Source of the DNA: Lawsonibacter asaccharolyticus
GTDB lineage: Bacteria; Bacillota; Clostridia; Oscillospirales; Oscillospiraceae
Assembly: GCA_003112755.1 (NCBI GenBank)
Contig: BFBT01000001.1
Span: forward strand, 2,232,001-2,296,000
Reading direction: 5' to 3'
Length of the DNA: 64,000 nucleotides
Position numbers and translations under genes: made by a program. The notes beneath the pieces are model-generated. The model was given only the letters and a program-made list of their open reading frames with translations, was not told where the DNA came from and ran no database searches. Below are positions 7,855 to 14,691 of the stretch, piece after piece (position 1 is the first letter of the stretch; each line of letters begins with the position of its first letter).

Positions 7855-9147
7855 TTAAATACAAAACACCGCATATAGAGGGATGGCTTTCAATTCATCC
7901 TTCTCTCCAAAGTTCTTCAGCGACAGCCGGATGGAGTAGGCAGGCTTATAGTTGCTCATAAAGACACTGAGACTACGAGAACGGACATGCTCCCCCTTTT
8001 TAACCTCGATACCGATGATTTGGTTGCCCTTTTGCAGCACAAAATCCAGTTCTGCGGTACTGCTGCTCTCCCAGTAGTAGAGGTCATAGCCCTTGGCGGC
8101 CAGCTGCTGGGCCACATAGTTCTCCGCAACGGCACCCATGAAGGTATTCCCTTCGCCAGAGAGCACCGTCTGCTGTGAAATCCCGGATTTCATGGTCAGC
8201 AGTCCCACATCACCCATGTAGAGTTTGAACGCTGAGAGATCCGCATAGACGGCGATTGGCTCAAAGGCCTGACTGATCCGCTGGCATTTCAGCACGACAC
8301 CGGCCAGATTCAGCCACTCGATAGAAGCCCCGAACAGCGTGGCGCTGCCGCCCTTCTGCACCACCTTGTATTGGAACTTCTTGTTGTCCTTAGCCAGTTG
8401 CGCCGGAATGGAATTGTAGCAGGCCCGGATCTTCACGCTGTCCGTATTGCTGGCGTACTTGGCCATGTCCGCGATATAGTTATCTAGGATCTCATTTTGT
8501 ACCAGCGGAACATCCAGAAAACTGCCGCTTTTCAGAAAGGCATTGATACAGGCGGGCATCCCACCGATGATCAGATACTCCCGATACAACTCGATAGCCT
8601 CTTGATGCAGAGCATCGGGCAGCGGCTCCATGGCGTCATAGGCTGCACGGATCTCCTCGCTGAGAAATTCCTTGCCCCTTGCCCAGAGATACTCCTCAAA
8701 ATCCAGTGGATAGAGGGTGATAGTCTCCACCTTACCGACTGGAAAAGAGTAATGCTGACGGTTGATCGCCACCCCAAGCAGGCTCCCGGCCGCCGCGATA
8801 TGGAACTCCGGCGTCTCCTCGCAGAAATACTTCAGGGAGGTCAGCGCGCGCTCGCAGGATTGGATCTCATCGAAAATGATCAGCGTCTCCCCCGAAATGA
8901 TGCGCTCCCCGGTGGACGCCTCCAGATACCGCAGGAGGCGCTCCGGCTGGATATTCTCATTGAAGTAAGACGCAATCGTCAGATTAGTTTCCAGATTGAT
9001 ATAGACGACATTCTGGAACTGCTCCTCTCCGAATTTGCGGAGGATATAGGTCTTTCCCACCTGACGAGCGCCGTTGACAATCAGCGGCAGGCGGTCGGCA
9101 GTCTTTTGTTTCCAGGCAATCAGCTGTTCCTCGATCTTGCGCTTCAC
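7855..9147 (-). CDS. AAA-family ATPase with DUF4143 domain
   Basis: COG1373-type ATP-binding protein of about 430 residues. Near the N-terminus it has the Walker A NGARQVGKTY and about 65 residues later the Walker B LIIFDEIQ, with AAAGSLLG as the sensor region. The C-terminal DUF4143 part has TAELDFVLQ ... IGIEVKKG, the D-ExK arrangement of restriction-endonuclease-like folds. The role of this widespread family is unsettled; copies are often in variable gene regions. I place the start at the GTG at 9147, 6 nt after GAGGTG; the GTG at 9156 is possible. A good promoter lies at 9168-9196. Confidence 0.9.
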   Translation of the reverse strand: MKRKIEEQLIAWKQKTADRLPLIVNGARQVGKTYILRKFGEEQFQNVVYINLETNLTIASYFNENIQPERLLRYLEASTGERIISGETLIIFDEIQSCERALTSLKYFCEETPEFHIAAAGSLLGVAINRQHYSFPVGKVETITLYPLDFEEYLWARGKEFLSEEIRAAYDAMEPLPDALHQEAIELYREYLIIGGMPACINAFLKSGSFLDVPLVQNEILDNYIADMAKYASNTDSVKIRACYNSIPAQLAKDNKKFQYKVVQKGGSATLFGASIEWLNLAGVVLKCQRISQAFEPIAVYADLSAFKLYMGDVGLLTMKSGISQQTVLSGEGNTFMGAVAENYVAQQLAAKGYDLYYWESSSTAELDFVLQKGNQIIGIEVKKGEHVRSRSLSVFMSNYKPAYSIRLSLKNFGEKDELKAIPLYAVFCI

Positions 9148-9167
9148 ATTCCTCACCTCACGAGTAC

Positions 9168-9196
9168 AGCATATCTTTAATTTGTAGTTAAGTCAA
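9168..9196 (-). promoter_or_regulatory. Promoter of the AAA/DUF4143 gene
   Basis: Minus strand TTGACT (9196-9191), 17-bp spacer, TATGCT (9173-9168). The -35 box is inside one arm of the inverted repeat at 9190-9230. Confidence 0.65.
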
Positions 9197-9230
9197 GAAA
9201 AATATGCCGCTTTTATATTTTTCTTGACTT
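9190..9230. repeat. 16-bp perfect inverted repeat (terminator or operator)
   Basis: AAGTCAAGAAAAATAT at 9190-9205 pairs with 9215-9230 across a nine-base loop. It can end transcription coming from the SWIM gene, but one arm also holds the -35 box of the AAA gene, so it could be an operator. Confidence 0.7.
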
Positions 9231-9248
9231 ATAGCTTCTTTTGGCATC

Positions 9249-9548
9249 TTACTCTTGCATACGCCCGGAGAAGAACACCGTCTTACGTTCCTCCATATCG
9301 CACATCATCGCCGCCAGATGGACGCAGAGACCGCCGGCGCGGCAGGTGCAGTACAGATCCTCTATCTCTGCGTTTTCGTCCAATGTGATCTCCGCGATGA
9401 TGCGCTCCCCGTCTTCGGTTGGGAATTCCGCATCAAATTCACAGGTATCGCTGGGCTGGACCGTAAATGGCTGGATGCTCTTGTAATACCGTTTGGTGAG
9501 TTCCAGATCCTCCGCCGACAGGTTTTTCAAAATCCCTTGAATCGTCAT
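9249..9548 (-). CDS. SWIM-type zinc-finger protein
   Basis: A 99-residue protein. The motif LYCTCRAGGLCVHLAAMM near residues 70-87 has the CxC...CxH spacing of SWIM domains, which bind zinc and contact DNA or protein (family knowledge). The N-terminal half (MTIQGILKNLSAEDLELTKR) is not recognised. It starts 15 nt after the stop of the tyrosine recombinase with a GGAGG site, so the two are probably co-transcribed, and it may be a partner of recombination or control. The pairing is seen; the role is inferred. Confidence 0.7.
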   Translation of the reverse strand: MTIQGILKNLSAEDLELTKRYYKSIQPFTVQPSDTCEFDAEFPTEDGERIIAEITLDENAEIEDLYCTCRAGGLCVHLAAMMCDMEERKTVFFSGRMQE

Positions 9549-9563
9549 GGCATATTCCTCCAG

Positions 9564-10679
9564 TTAAATTTTTTTCAGCGTCTGTGCGCTGGCCAGTTTT
9601 GTTTCATATTCCAGGTGGGCATACAGGTCCGCCGTCGTGGACAGCGTACTATGTCCCAGCCATTGCTGCACCTCAATCAGGGGCGTCCGCCTCTGGATCA
9701 GGAGGGATGCACAGGTGTGCCGGAGGTCATGCAGGCGGATCTCCCGCAGGCTATGCTCCCGGAGAAACTGTTTGAAGCTCTGACTGAGGTAGTTGGACGC
9801 GATGGGCTCTCCTTCCGGATTCAGGCAGAGGTAGTTCTCCGGCGGCGGGGTTTCCTCCCCATAGCGGTTTCGTTTTTCCTCCTGCAAAATGGCGGCGATC
9901 TCCTCCGGCATGGGTAGCGTACGGCAGCTGGCTTTCTGCTTCATGGTGTCTCTCCCCACGGAGACCTTTCGGCCATCCACCTCCTGATAGACCCTGGTAT
10001 GCTGGATCTGAATGGTGCCCACGGAGAAATCAATGCTCCGCCATTGAATCCCCAGCACCTCGCTGCGGCGCAGGCCGTAGAACAGGCACAGCATCACGGG
10101 CAGCCAGAGCCAGTGCCCCCGGAGCTTGTCCAGCAGTTCATTTGCCTCCTCCAGTGAGTAGTACCGCGGGATATAAGGTACTTTCTTTGGCCGCTCCACA
10201 ATATCGGCTACGTTCCGGTCCACCAGGTCCAGCCGCACCGCGTCTTTCAGTGCCTTGTGGATATTGGCGTGATGGTGGAGAATCGTATTGCCCGATACCC
10301 CGGACGCAAGGAGATCGTCGTAGTATCTCTGGACATCTGACGCGCGAAGCCCGGCCAGTGTGATACGCCTCTCCCAAAAGTAAGGGCAGATGCTGTTTTC
10401 CACCAGATTCCGATAGCCGGTATAGGTCGTGGGGGATACTTTTGCTTTCATGATCCCCAGCCACTGGAGCATATAGTCCGCAAACAGCAGCCCACTTTCC
10501 CCCTTGGAATCCGCATATTGATGCCGGGTCTGAAAGAGCAGTTCCTCCGCCCGCTTTCGATTGCCCGGTACCGGGAGATGGGTGGCGATCCACTTCGTCT
10601 TTCGTCTCCCGGCCTGGTCATGCAAATTGAGTACCATGTACCAATAGCCTTTTTTCTGCTGCAAGTGTCCTGCAACCAT
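9564..10679 (-). CDS. Tyrosine recombinase (phage-type integrase)
   Basis: A complete integrase of 371 residues: AP2-like arm-binding start (KKGYWYMVLNLHDQAGRRK), SAM-like core-binding domain (about 70-150) and a catalytic domain with FYGLRRSEVL (Arg), TMKQKASCRTLPM (Lys), LHDLRHTCAS (HxxR), WLGHSTLS (His) and ADLYAHL (Tyr). I use the ATG at 10679, preceded by GGGAGGAG, rather than the upstream TTG. Its presence in the same element as a serine recombinase suggests nested or composite origin. A tRNA-like sequence lies 85 bp upstream. Confidence 0.92.
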   Translation of the reverse strand: MVAGHLQQKKGYWYMVLNLHDQAGRRKTKWIATHLPVPGNRKRAEELLFQTRHQYADSKGESGLLFADYMLQWLGIMKAKVSPTTYTGYRNLVENSICPYFWERRITLAGLRASDVQRYYDDLLASGVSGNTILHHHANIHKALKDAVRLDLVDRNVADIVERPKKVPYIPRYYSLEEANELLDKLRGHWLWLPVMLCLFYGLRRSEVLGIQWRSIDFSVGTIQIQHTRVYQEVDGRKVSVGRDTMKQKASCRTLPMPEEIAAILQEEKRNRYGEETPPPENYLCLNPEGEPIASNYLSQSFKQFLREHSLREIRLHDLRHTCASLLIQRRTPLIEVQQWLGHSTLSTTADLYAHLEYETKLASAQTLKKI

Positions 10680-10763
10680 CTTTTCTCCTCCCAATAGATA
10701 AAGTTAAGGGAGCACGGCCAGGCGCACTCCTCTTTACAATCCGTGTATATTCACTTTTAAACT

Positions 10764-10848
10764 GCCCCATATGGAAATGTTAGACGCAACGGACTCAAAA
10801 TCCGTTATGTGTAATGGTATATGGGTTCGAATTCCGCCGTGAATACCA
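10764..10848 (+). tRNA. tRNA-Leu(CAA)-like sequence with a broken acceptor stem
   Basis: The 85-nt sequence has an anticodon arm ACGGA-CTCAAAA-TCCGT (anticodon CAA), a TTCGAAT T loop, a leucine-type long variable region, TTAGACGC as in leucine D arms, and CCA at the expected place. But the ends GCCCCAT and CGTGAAT do not pair and the D stem is poor. It is most likely a decayed or recombined tRNA, perhaps from an old attachment site of the adjacent integrase. A functional divergent element-borne tRNA cannot be excluded. Confidence 0.45.
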
Positions 10849-10966
10849 CACCTGAATGGTTTGGTTTCCAACTCTTGAAGCGCAGGCGTTTTCTATAGGC
10901 AACCCTTCATTTACCCTTCTCTTTCGAATAAATACCGAACTCAGAAAAGTTGATTTGATTTTTCGT

Positions 10967-10992
10967 TAAATTTTCCGAATTCGGAAAATTTA
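10967..10992. repeat. 26-bp perfect palindrome
   Basis: The sequence is centred on GAATTC, with arms reading TAAATTTTCCGAA. On the plus strand it is followed by ATTTTTG, so it can act as a terminator for anything read through from the tRNA-like sequence; a symmetric operator is the alternative. Confidence 0.7.
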
Positions 10993-11141
10993 TTTTTGAG
11001 CAGTTACGCCTCTTATCAAATAGCTTGTCCTACAAAAGTGTCCTAAGTAACCGTGCCCGGTGCTTGTGCCGTCCAAAAGCTGATCCCGCAACCCCTTGCA
11101 AATCCTGACTTTTTTCGCCGGGTGTCCTAATGGTGCTGTGT

Positions 11142-11147
11142 CATGGG
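11142..11147. repeat. Attachment core, right copy (CATGGG)
   Basis: Right junction of the element. GTGTCCTAA occurs just inside it at 11122-11130 and again about 80 bp further in, near 11041; its complement TTAGGACAC lies just inside the left end. Confidence 0.7.
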
Positions 11148-11427
11148 GGGCGGTGCCGTCCACCAGAGCGGCCTTTTTGCCTGGGAGGAGGATGGCATCC
11201 AGGGAATCCGGGTCACCGGAGCAGAGGATGTACTCCACGGGCTCGCCTGCCTCCTGGGCCAGGGCAGCCACGCGGCGCATCAGGGTGGATTTCCCACAGC
11301 CGGGGCCGCCCTTCAGGATGTAGATGGCGGAGGCCTGCTCCGGCGGAAGAAGCTGGTCGTAGAGAGAATAGAATCCTGTGGGGGAGTTTGCCCCCAGAAA
11401 ATACTGTATCGAATTGACAGGTGACAT
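11142..11427 (-). pseudogene. N-terminal part of the interrupted P-loop ATPase gene
   Basis: This 5' part encodes MSPVNSIQYFLGANSPTGFY, the Walker A ILKGGPGCGKSTLMRR (about residues 38-53), CSGDPDSLDAILLPGKKAAL and VDGTAPH, then leaves family sequence exactly at the element core; the frame continues through element DNA to a stop at 10990. The ATG at 11427 has a weak upstream site. Joining 11142 to 3940 gives ...DGTAPH-VVEPKYPG... in frame, 360 residues in total, close to the length I expect of this family. As it stands the cell can make only a 145-residue P-loop fragment. Confidence 0.8.
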
Positions 11428-11582
11428 GGCCGACCCTCCGTTTTTGGGCGCCGGAGGGAAAATTTCCCCCGTGCCTCTGATTTTCTATCTCAGACTATGC
11501 GGCGGAGGGGGGAGAGGTGCGGCGGGACTTGGGTGACCAAAGAGAAAAAGAAACATGGGTGGAAAACTGTTGGAAATTTGTA

Positions 11583-11610
11583 TTGACAGAGGTGGAAGAG
11601 TTGCGATAAA
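11583..11610 (+). promoter_or_regulatory. Promoter of the hydrogenase gene
   Basis: TTGACA at 11583-11588, 16-bp spacer, GATAAA at 11605-11610, in an A/G-rich patch about 100 bp before the start codon. Confidence 0.6.
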
Positions 11611-11713
11611 ATGACATAAAAAATGAAAGAAAACTTGCAAAAGTTGAGGGAAGAAGAGAAGATGCCAGCGGAAAAACCGGGAAAACGGGACTGGCAGAGA
11701 GAAGAGGGAGACA

Positions 11714-13243
11714 ATGCGTACATTTGAAACGAAGATCCAGGAATTGAAGACCGCGGTGCTTACAGAGGTGGCCCGCCTGACCTGGGAGGACAGGCTCCAG
11801 ACCGGGACTGCTATTCTGGACATCCCGGAGAAGATCATCCCCGGGCCCACGGCCACGCTGCGCTGCTGTATTTATAAGGAGCGGGCCATCATCAACAGCC
11901 GGGTCAAGCTGGCTATGGGAGGGGACAAGAGCAACCCCTGCCTGGTGGAGGTGCTGCCTATCGCCTGTGACGAGTGTCCGGTGACCGAGATCACCGTGGG
12001 GCCCTCCTGCCGGGGATGCCTGGCCACGCGGTGCGTCCATGCCTGCCCCAAGGATGCCATCACTATTGTGAATCACCGGGCCTGTATCGACCATGAAAAG
12101 TGCATCTCCTGCGGCCGATGTGTATCCGCCTGTCAGTACAGCGCCATTCTCAAGACCCAGAGGCCCTGTGAGAAGGGCTGCCCGGCCAAGGCCATCTCCA
12201 TGGGCCCGGACCGGAAAGCATCCATTGACGTGAGCCAGTGCATCGCCTGCGGGAACTGTGTGTATCAGTGCCCATTCGGCGCCATTCAGGACAAGTCTTT
12301 CATCACCGATGCCATCCACATGATCATGGGTGCTGAGCACTGGGGCTACAAGACCTATGCCGTGCTGGCCCCCTCCATCGTGGGGCAGTTCGCCCCCGCC
12401 TCCTACGGCCAGGTGGTGGCCGGATTGAAGAAGCTGGGCTTCAACGGAGTGGCCGAGGTGGCTCTGGGGGCTGATATGGTGGCAGATCGGGAGTCGGAAG
12501 AGCTGGTGGAGAAGGGGATGCTGTGCTCCTCCTGCTGTCCCGGCTTTGTGGGGTACATCAAGAAAAAGCACCCGGAGATGGAGAATTTGATCTCCCGCAC
12601 CCCGTCCCCTATGGTGATGATCGGTCTGCACATCAAGGAGAAGGACCCGGATGCCAAGGTGATCTTCATCGGCCCCTGCGTGGCGAAAAAGAAGGAGTTC
12701 CAGCTGGGCCGCACCATGAACGCCATTGACTGCGCCCTGACCTACGAGGAGCTGTTCGCCATGTTCGAGTCCCGCGGCATCGACCTGGAATCCCTGGAGG
12801 AGGCCCCGCTGGACGAGGCAAGCCCCTTCGGCCGGAACTTCGCCCGCAGCGGCGGTGTGGCCCAGGCGGTGGCGGAGGCCCTGAAGGAGAAGGGGCTGGA
12901 TAAGGAGTTCCAGCTGAAGGCAGTGCCGTGCAGCGGCATCGAAGCCTGCGAGGTGGCCCTGCTGAAGGCGAAACGGGGCGTGCTGGACGGCAACTTCATC
13001 GAAGGCATGGCCTGTGACGGCGGCTGTGTCCAGGGGGCCGGCTGTCTGGTGCGCAGCCCCCGCAATCGGATGGATGTGGAGGGCCACGCTAAGCAGGCCA
13101 GCGGCCGCAGCATCACCGACGCGGTGGCCGGCCGGGAGCTGGTCCCCCAGGACAGCCTGGGGGAGAAGGTCGTCCCTGTGCCCAAGCCTCAGCCAAAGGC
13201 GGAGGCGGCGGCCAAAACAGAGGGCACGGCCCAGAAGGCCTGA
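11714..13243 (+). CDS. Monomeric [FeFe] hydrogenase, group B type
   Basis: Cytoplasmic iron-only hydrogenase that interconverts protons and H2, usually with ferredoxin, in fermenting Clostridia. The 509-residue product has an N-terminal cysteine-containing segment, two 4Fe-4S motifs (CISCGRCVSACQ near residue 130 and CIACGNCVYQCP near 176) and the H-cluster motifs CSSCCPGF (near 270), IGPCVAKKKE (near 318) and GMACDGGC (near 431). CSSCCP in place of TSCCP, and no further N-terminal domains, fit the group B class. The C-terminus has an extra Lys/Ala/Pro-rich tail (about 485-509). Ribosome site GAGGGAG. Single gene with its own promoter and a strong terminator. Confidence 0.92.
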   Translation: MRTFETKIQELKTAVLTEVARLTWEDRLQTGTAILDIPEKIIPGPTATLRCCIYKERAIINSRVKLAMGGDKSNPCLVEVLPIACDECPVTEITVGPSCRGCLATRCVHACPKDAITIVNHRACIDHEKCISCGRCVSACQYSAILKTQRPCEKGCPAKAISMGPDRKASIDVSQCIACGNCVYQCPFGAIQDKSFITDAIHMIMGAEHWGYKTYAVLAPSIVGQFAPASYGQVVAGLKKLGFNGVAEVALGADMVADRESEELVEKGMLCSSCCPGFVGYIKKKHPEMENLISRTPSPMVMIGLHIKEKDPDAKVIFIGPCVAKKKEFQLGRTMNAIDCALTYEELFAMFESRGIDLESLEEAPLDEASPFGRNFARSGGVAQAVAEALKEKGLDKEFQLKAVPCSGIEACEVALLKAKRGVLDGNFIEGMACDGGCVQGAGCLVRSPRNRMDVEGHAKQASGRSITDAVAGRELVPQDSLGEKVVPVPKPQPKAEAAAKTEGTAQKA

Positions 13244-13256
13244 GCCTCAGACAGAA

Positions 13257-13296
13257 AGCCGGACGCCGGACCTGGATACAGGTCCGGCGTCCGGCT
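13257..13296 (+). terminator. Terminator of the hydrogenase gene
   Basis: AGCCGGACGCCGGACCTG at 13257-13274 pairs exactly with 13279-13296 around GATA, followed by CTTGTTTC. Confidence 0.85.
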
Positions 13297-13335
13297 CTTG
13301 TTTCAGGGCGGAGAGAGGGCAGGAGCAGACACAGA

Positions 13336-13367
13336 AACGCGGCGCGGCCTTTTGGCCGCGCCGCGTT
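13336..13367 (-). terminator. Terminator of the 13384-13800 gene
   Basis: AACGCGGCGCGGCC at 13336-13349 pairs with 13354-13367 around a TTTT loop. It lies just beyond the stop of the minus-strand gene. Confidence 0.75.
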
Positions 13368-13383
13368 CTGGCTGCGCCCGGGG

Positions 13384-13800
13384 TCACAGCCCCTCGGCAT
13401 CCACCAGGATGTTGTCAGTGCCATGCTCCTCGAACTCGGTGATGTAGGCGTCGATCCGGCTGGTGAGCTCGGCAAAGTTGCTCTCGTCGATGGGGACATC
13501 ATCCATGTCCCGACGGGCCAGATCCTCGGCCAGAATATCGAAGAATACGTTGTTCTCATACTCCATGATGGCCTCGTGGATGCCGCCCTCTGCAAAGGCG
13601 CGGGAGGGGACGATCTCCCCCTCATACACCTCGGCCAGGGCGGGCATACCGCTGACCAGGGCCTTGCCGAAGACAAGGCTTTCTACCTCGTCGTAATCCG
13701 CGAAGCGCTGGTCTCCCCGTGTGGAGTTGAGGATCCAGTTGCCGATATAGACCAGGTCCAGCAGGCGCCGAAACTGCTTGTTGGTAAATTCCAGAGTCAT
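13384..13800 (-). CDS. Hypothetical acidic protein (138 residues)
   Basis: Starts MTLEFTNKQFRRLLDLVYIG at an ATG with AAAGGAGG upstream at suitable spacing. The product is soluble, acidic and predicted mainly helical: NWILNSTRGDQRFADYDEVE, then FFDILAEDLARRD and a C-terminal helix. No signal peptide, membrane segment or cysteine motif. I have seen similar uncharacterised proteins in gut Clostridia but cannot assign a role. Single gene with a terminator downstream. Confidence 0.8.
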   Translation of the reverse strand: MTLEFTNKQFRRLLDLVYIGNWILNSTRGDQRFADYDEVESLVFGKALVSGMPALAEVYEGEIVPSRAFAEGGIHEAIMEYENNVFFDILAEDLARRDMDDVPIDESNFAELTSRIDAYITEFEEHGTDNILVDAEGL

Positions 13801-14085
13801 CCACAGGACCTCCTTTTGTTGGAAGCTCGGGCGGGGAGATCCCCCTCTCTATATTATAGTATATGTGCCATATTTGTCAATCGCCGAGGGAGCTTTCCGA
13901 CAGTGCGCCGAGAGGGAGAACTTTGGAAGGATACCACACACCGCCCCGATTGGGAAAGAAAGCTCCTGCGCAGGCAGGCGAGGATAGGACGTGCCGCTGC
14001 TTGAAAGAATAGACAGGAAAGAGGCGAGATATCCTGAGGCGAGAAAAATTTTCTCTGCTTTTTTAAAAATATTCTGGGCTGCCCC
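13801..14085. other. Intergenic region, AT-rich
   Basis: No gene is seen. The region holds the start side of the minus-strand hypothetical gene (a TATATTATAG stretch at about 13850 may be its promoter) and a short hairpin GAGAAAA/TTTTCTC at 14041-14055. Confidence 0.5.
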
Positions 14086-14114
14086 TTGCAATCCAGAACT
14101 TTGTATGGTATAGT
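14086..14114 (+). promoter_or_regulatory. Promoter of the rimP-nusA-infB operon
   Basis: TTGCAA at 14086-14091, 17-bp spacer, TATAGT at 14109-14114, about 100 bp before rimP. This leaves a leader of roughly 95 nt. Confidence 0.75.
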
Positions 14115-14215
14115 GAAACAGTAATTATGGTAGTATTGGTTAGAGTGGGGCTGCGGCTCCGCTCTTTTTGATTGAGAAAATGGGGGCACATTCAGCCCCG
14201 GACAGGAGGAAGTCC

Positions 14216-14671
14216 ATGGCGAAAGTGACCGATCTGGTGGCCCAACTGGCGCAGCCGCTGGCAGAGGCAGCGGGCTGCTCCCTTTGGGATGTGGAGTATG
14301 TCAAGGAAGCGGGCACGTGGTATCTCCGGATCTACATCGACAAGGAGACAGGTGTGTCCATCGACGACTGCGAGGCGGTGTCCCGCCCCCTGTCCGACGC
14401 ACTGGATGAGGCGGACCCCATCGAGGGAAGCTATACCCTGGAGGTGTCCTCCGCCGGGGCCGACCGGGTGCTGAAGAAGCCGGAGCACTTCCAGCGCTTC
14501 TGTGGAGAAGAGGTGGAGGTGCGCCTCTACCGGCCCAAAGACGGGAAAAAGGACTTTGTGGGGCGTTTGACAGGCTGGGCGGATGGGGATATCACCCTGG
14601 AGCTGAACGGGATGCCCATCACGTTTGAGAAAAAAGAGGTCGCCCAGACGCGGCTGTACCCCCGCTTTTGA
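14216..14671 (+). CDS. rimP: Ribosome maturation factor RimP
   Basis: Needed for 30S subunit maturation. The 151-residue product has the RimP N-terminal domain (SLWDVEYVKEAGTWYLRIYI), the DCEAVSRPLSDALDE helix, YTLEVSSAGADRVLKKPEHF, the family hallmark, and the C-terminal Sm-like domain. Start at ATG 14216 after AGGAGG; an upstream in-frame start at 14168 has no site. First gene of the operon; nusA begins 20 bp downstream. Confidence 0.95.
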   Translation: MAKVTDLVAQLAQPLAEAAGCSLWDVEYVKEAGTWYLRIYIDKETGVSIDDCEAVSRPLSDALDEADPIEGSYTLEVSSAGADRVLKKPEHFQRFCGEEVEVRLYRPKDGKKDFVGRLTGWADGDITLELNGMPITFEKKEVAQTRLYPRF

Positions 14672-14691
14672 TACGTTTAGGAGGAATTACC

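Larger units (their letters stand above)
3941..11147. mobile_element. 7.2 kb integrative element inserted in the ATPase gene
   Basis: The element is bounded by a 6-bp direct repeat CATGGG (3941-3946 and 11142-11147) and splits one gene; excision through this core restores a 1083-nt open frame (360 residues plus stop). A large serine recombinase lies 140 bp inside the left end. Other content: a small ORF, a membrane protein, an MBL-fold protein, an AAA/DUF4143 ATPase, a SWIM protein, a tyrosine recombinase and a tRNA-like sequence. No relaxase or replication gene is visible, so it is not self-transmissible on this evidence. The cargo at about 6-7.8 kb is far more AT-rich than the chromosome, a sign of acquisition. 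Both ends carry GGACAC/GTGTCC motifs. Confidence 0.85.

Noticed and set aside
10967..10992. Replication origin or plasmid iteron
   Set aside because: A single palindrome with no replication gene in the element; terminator or operator is simpler.
3941..11147. Conjugative element (ICE)
   Set aside because: No relaxase, coupling protein or type IV secretion gene is visible in the 7.2 kb.
11495..13087. 530-codon ORF on the minus strand
   Set aside because: Antisense to the [FeFe] hydrogenase gene, which has clear cluster motifs.
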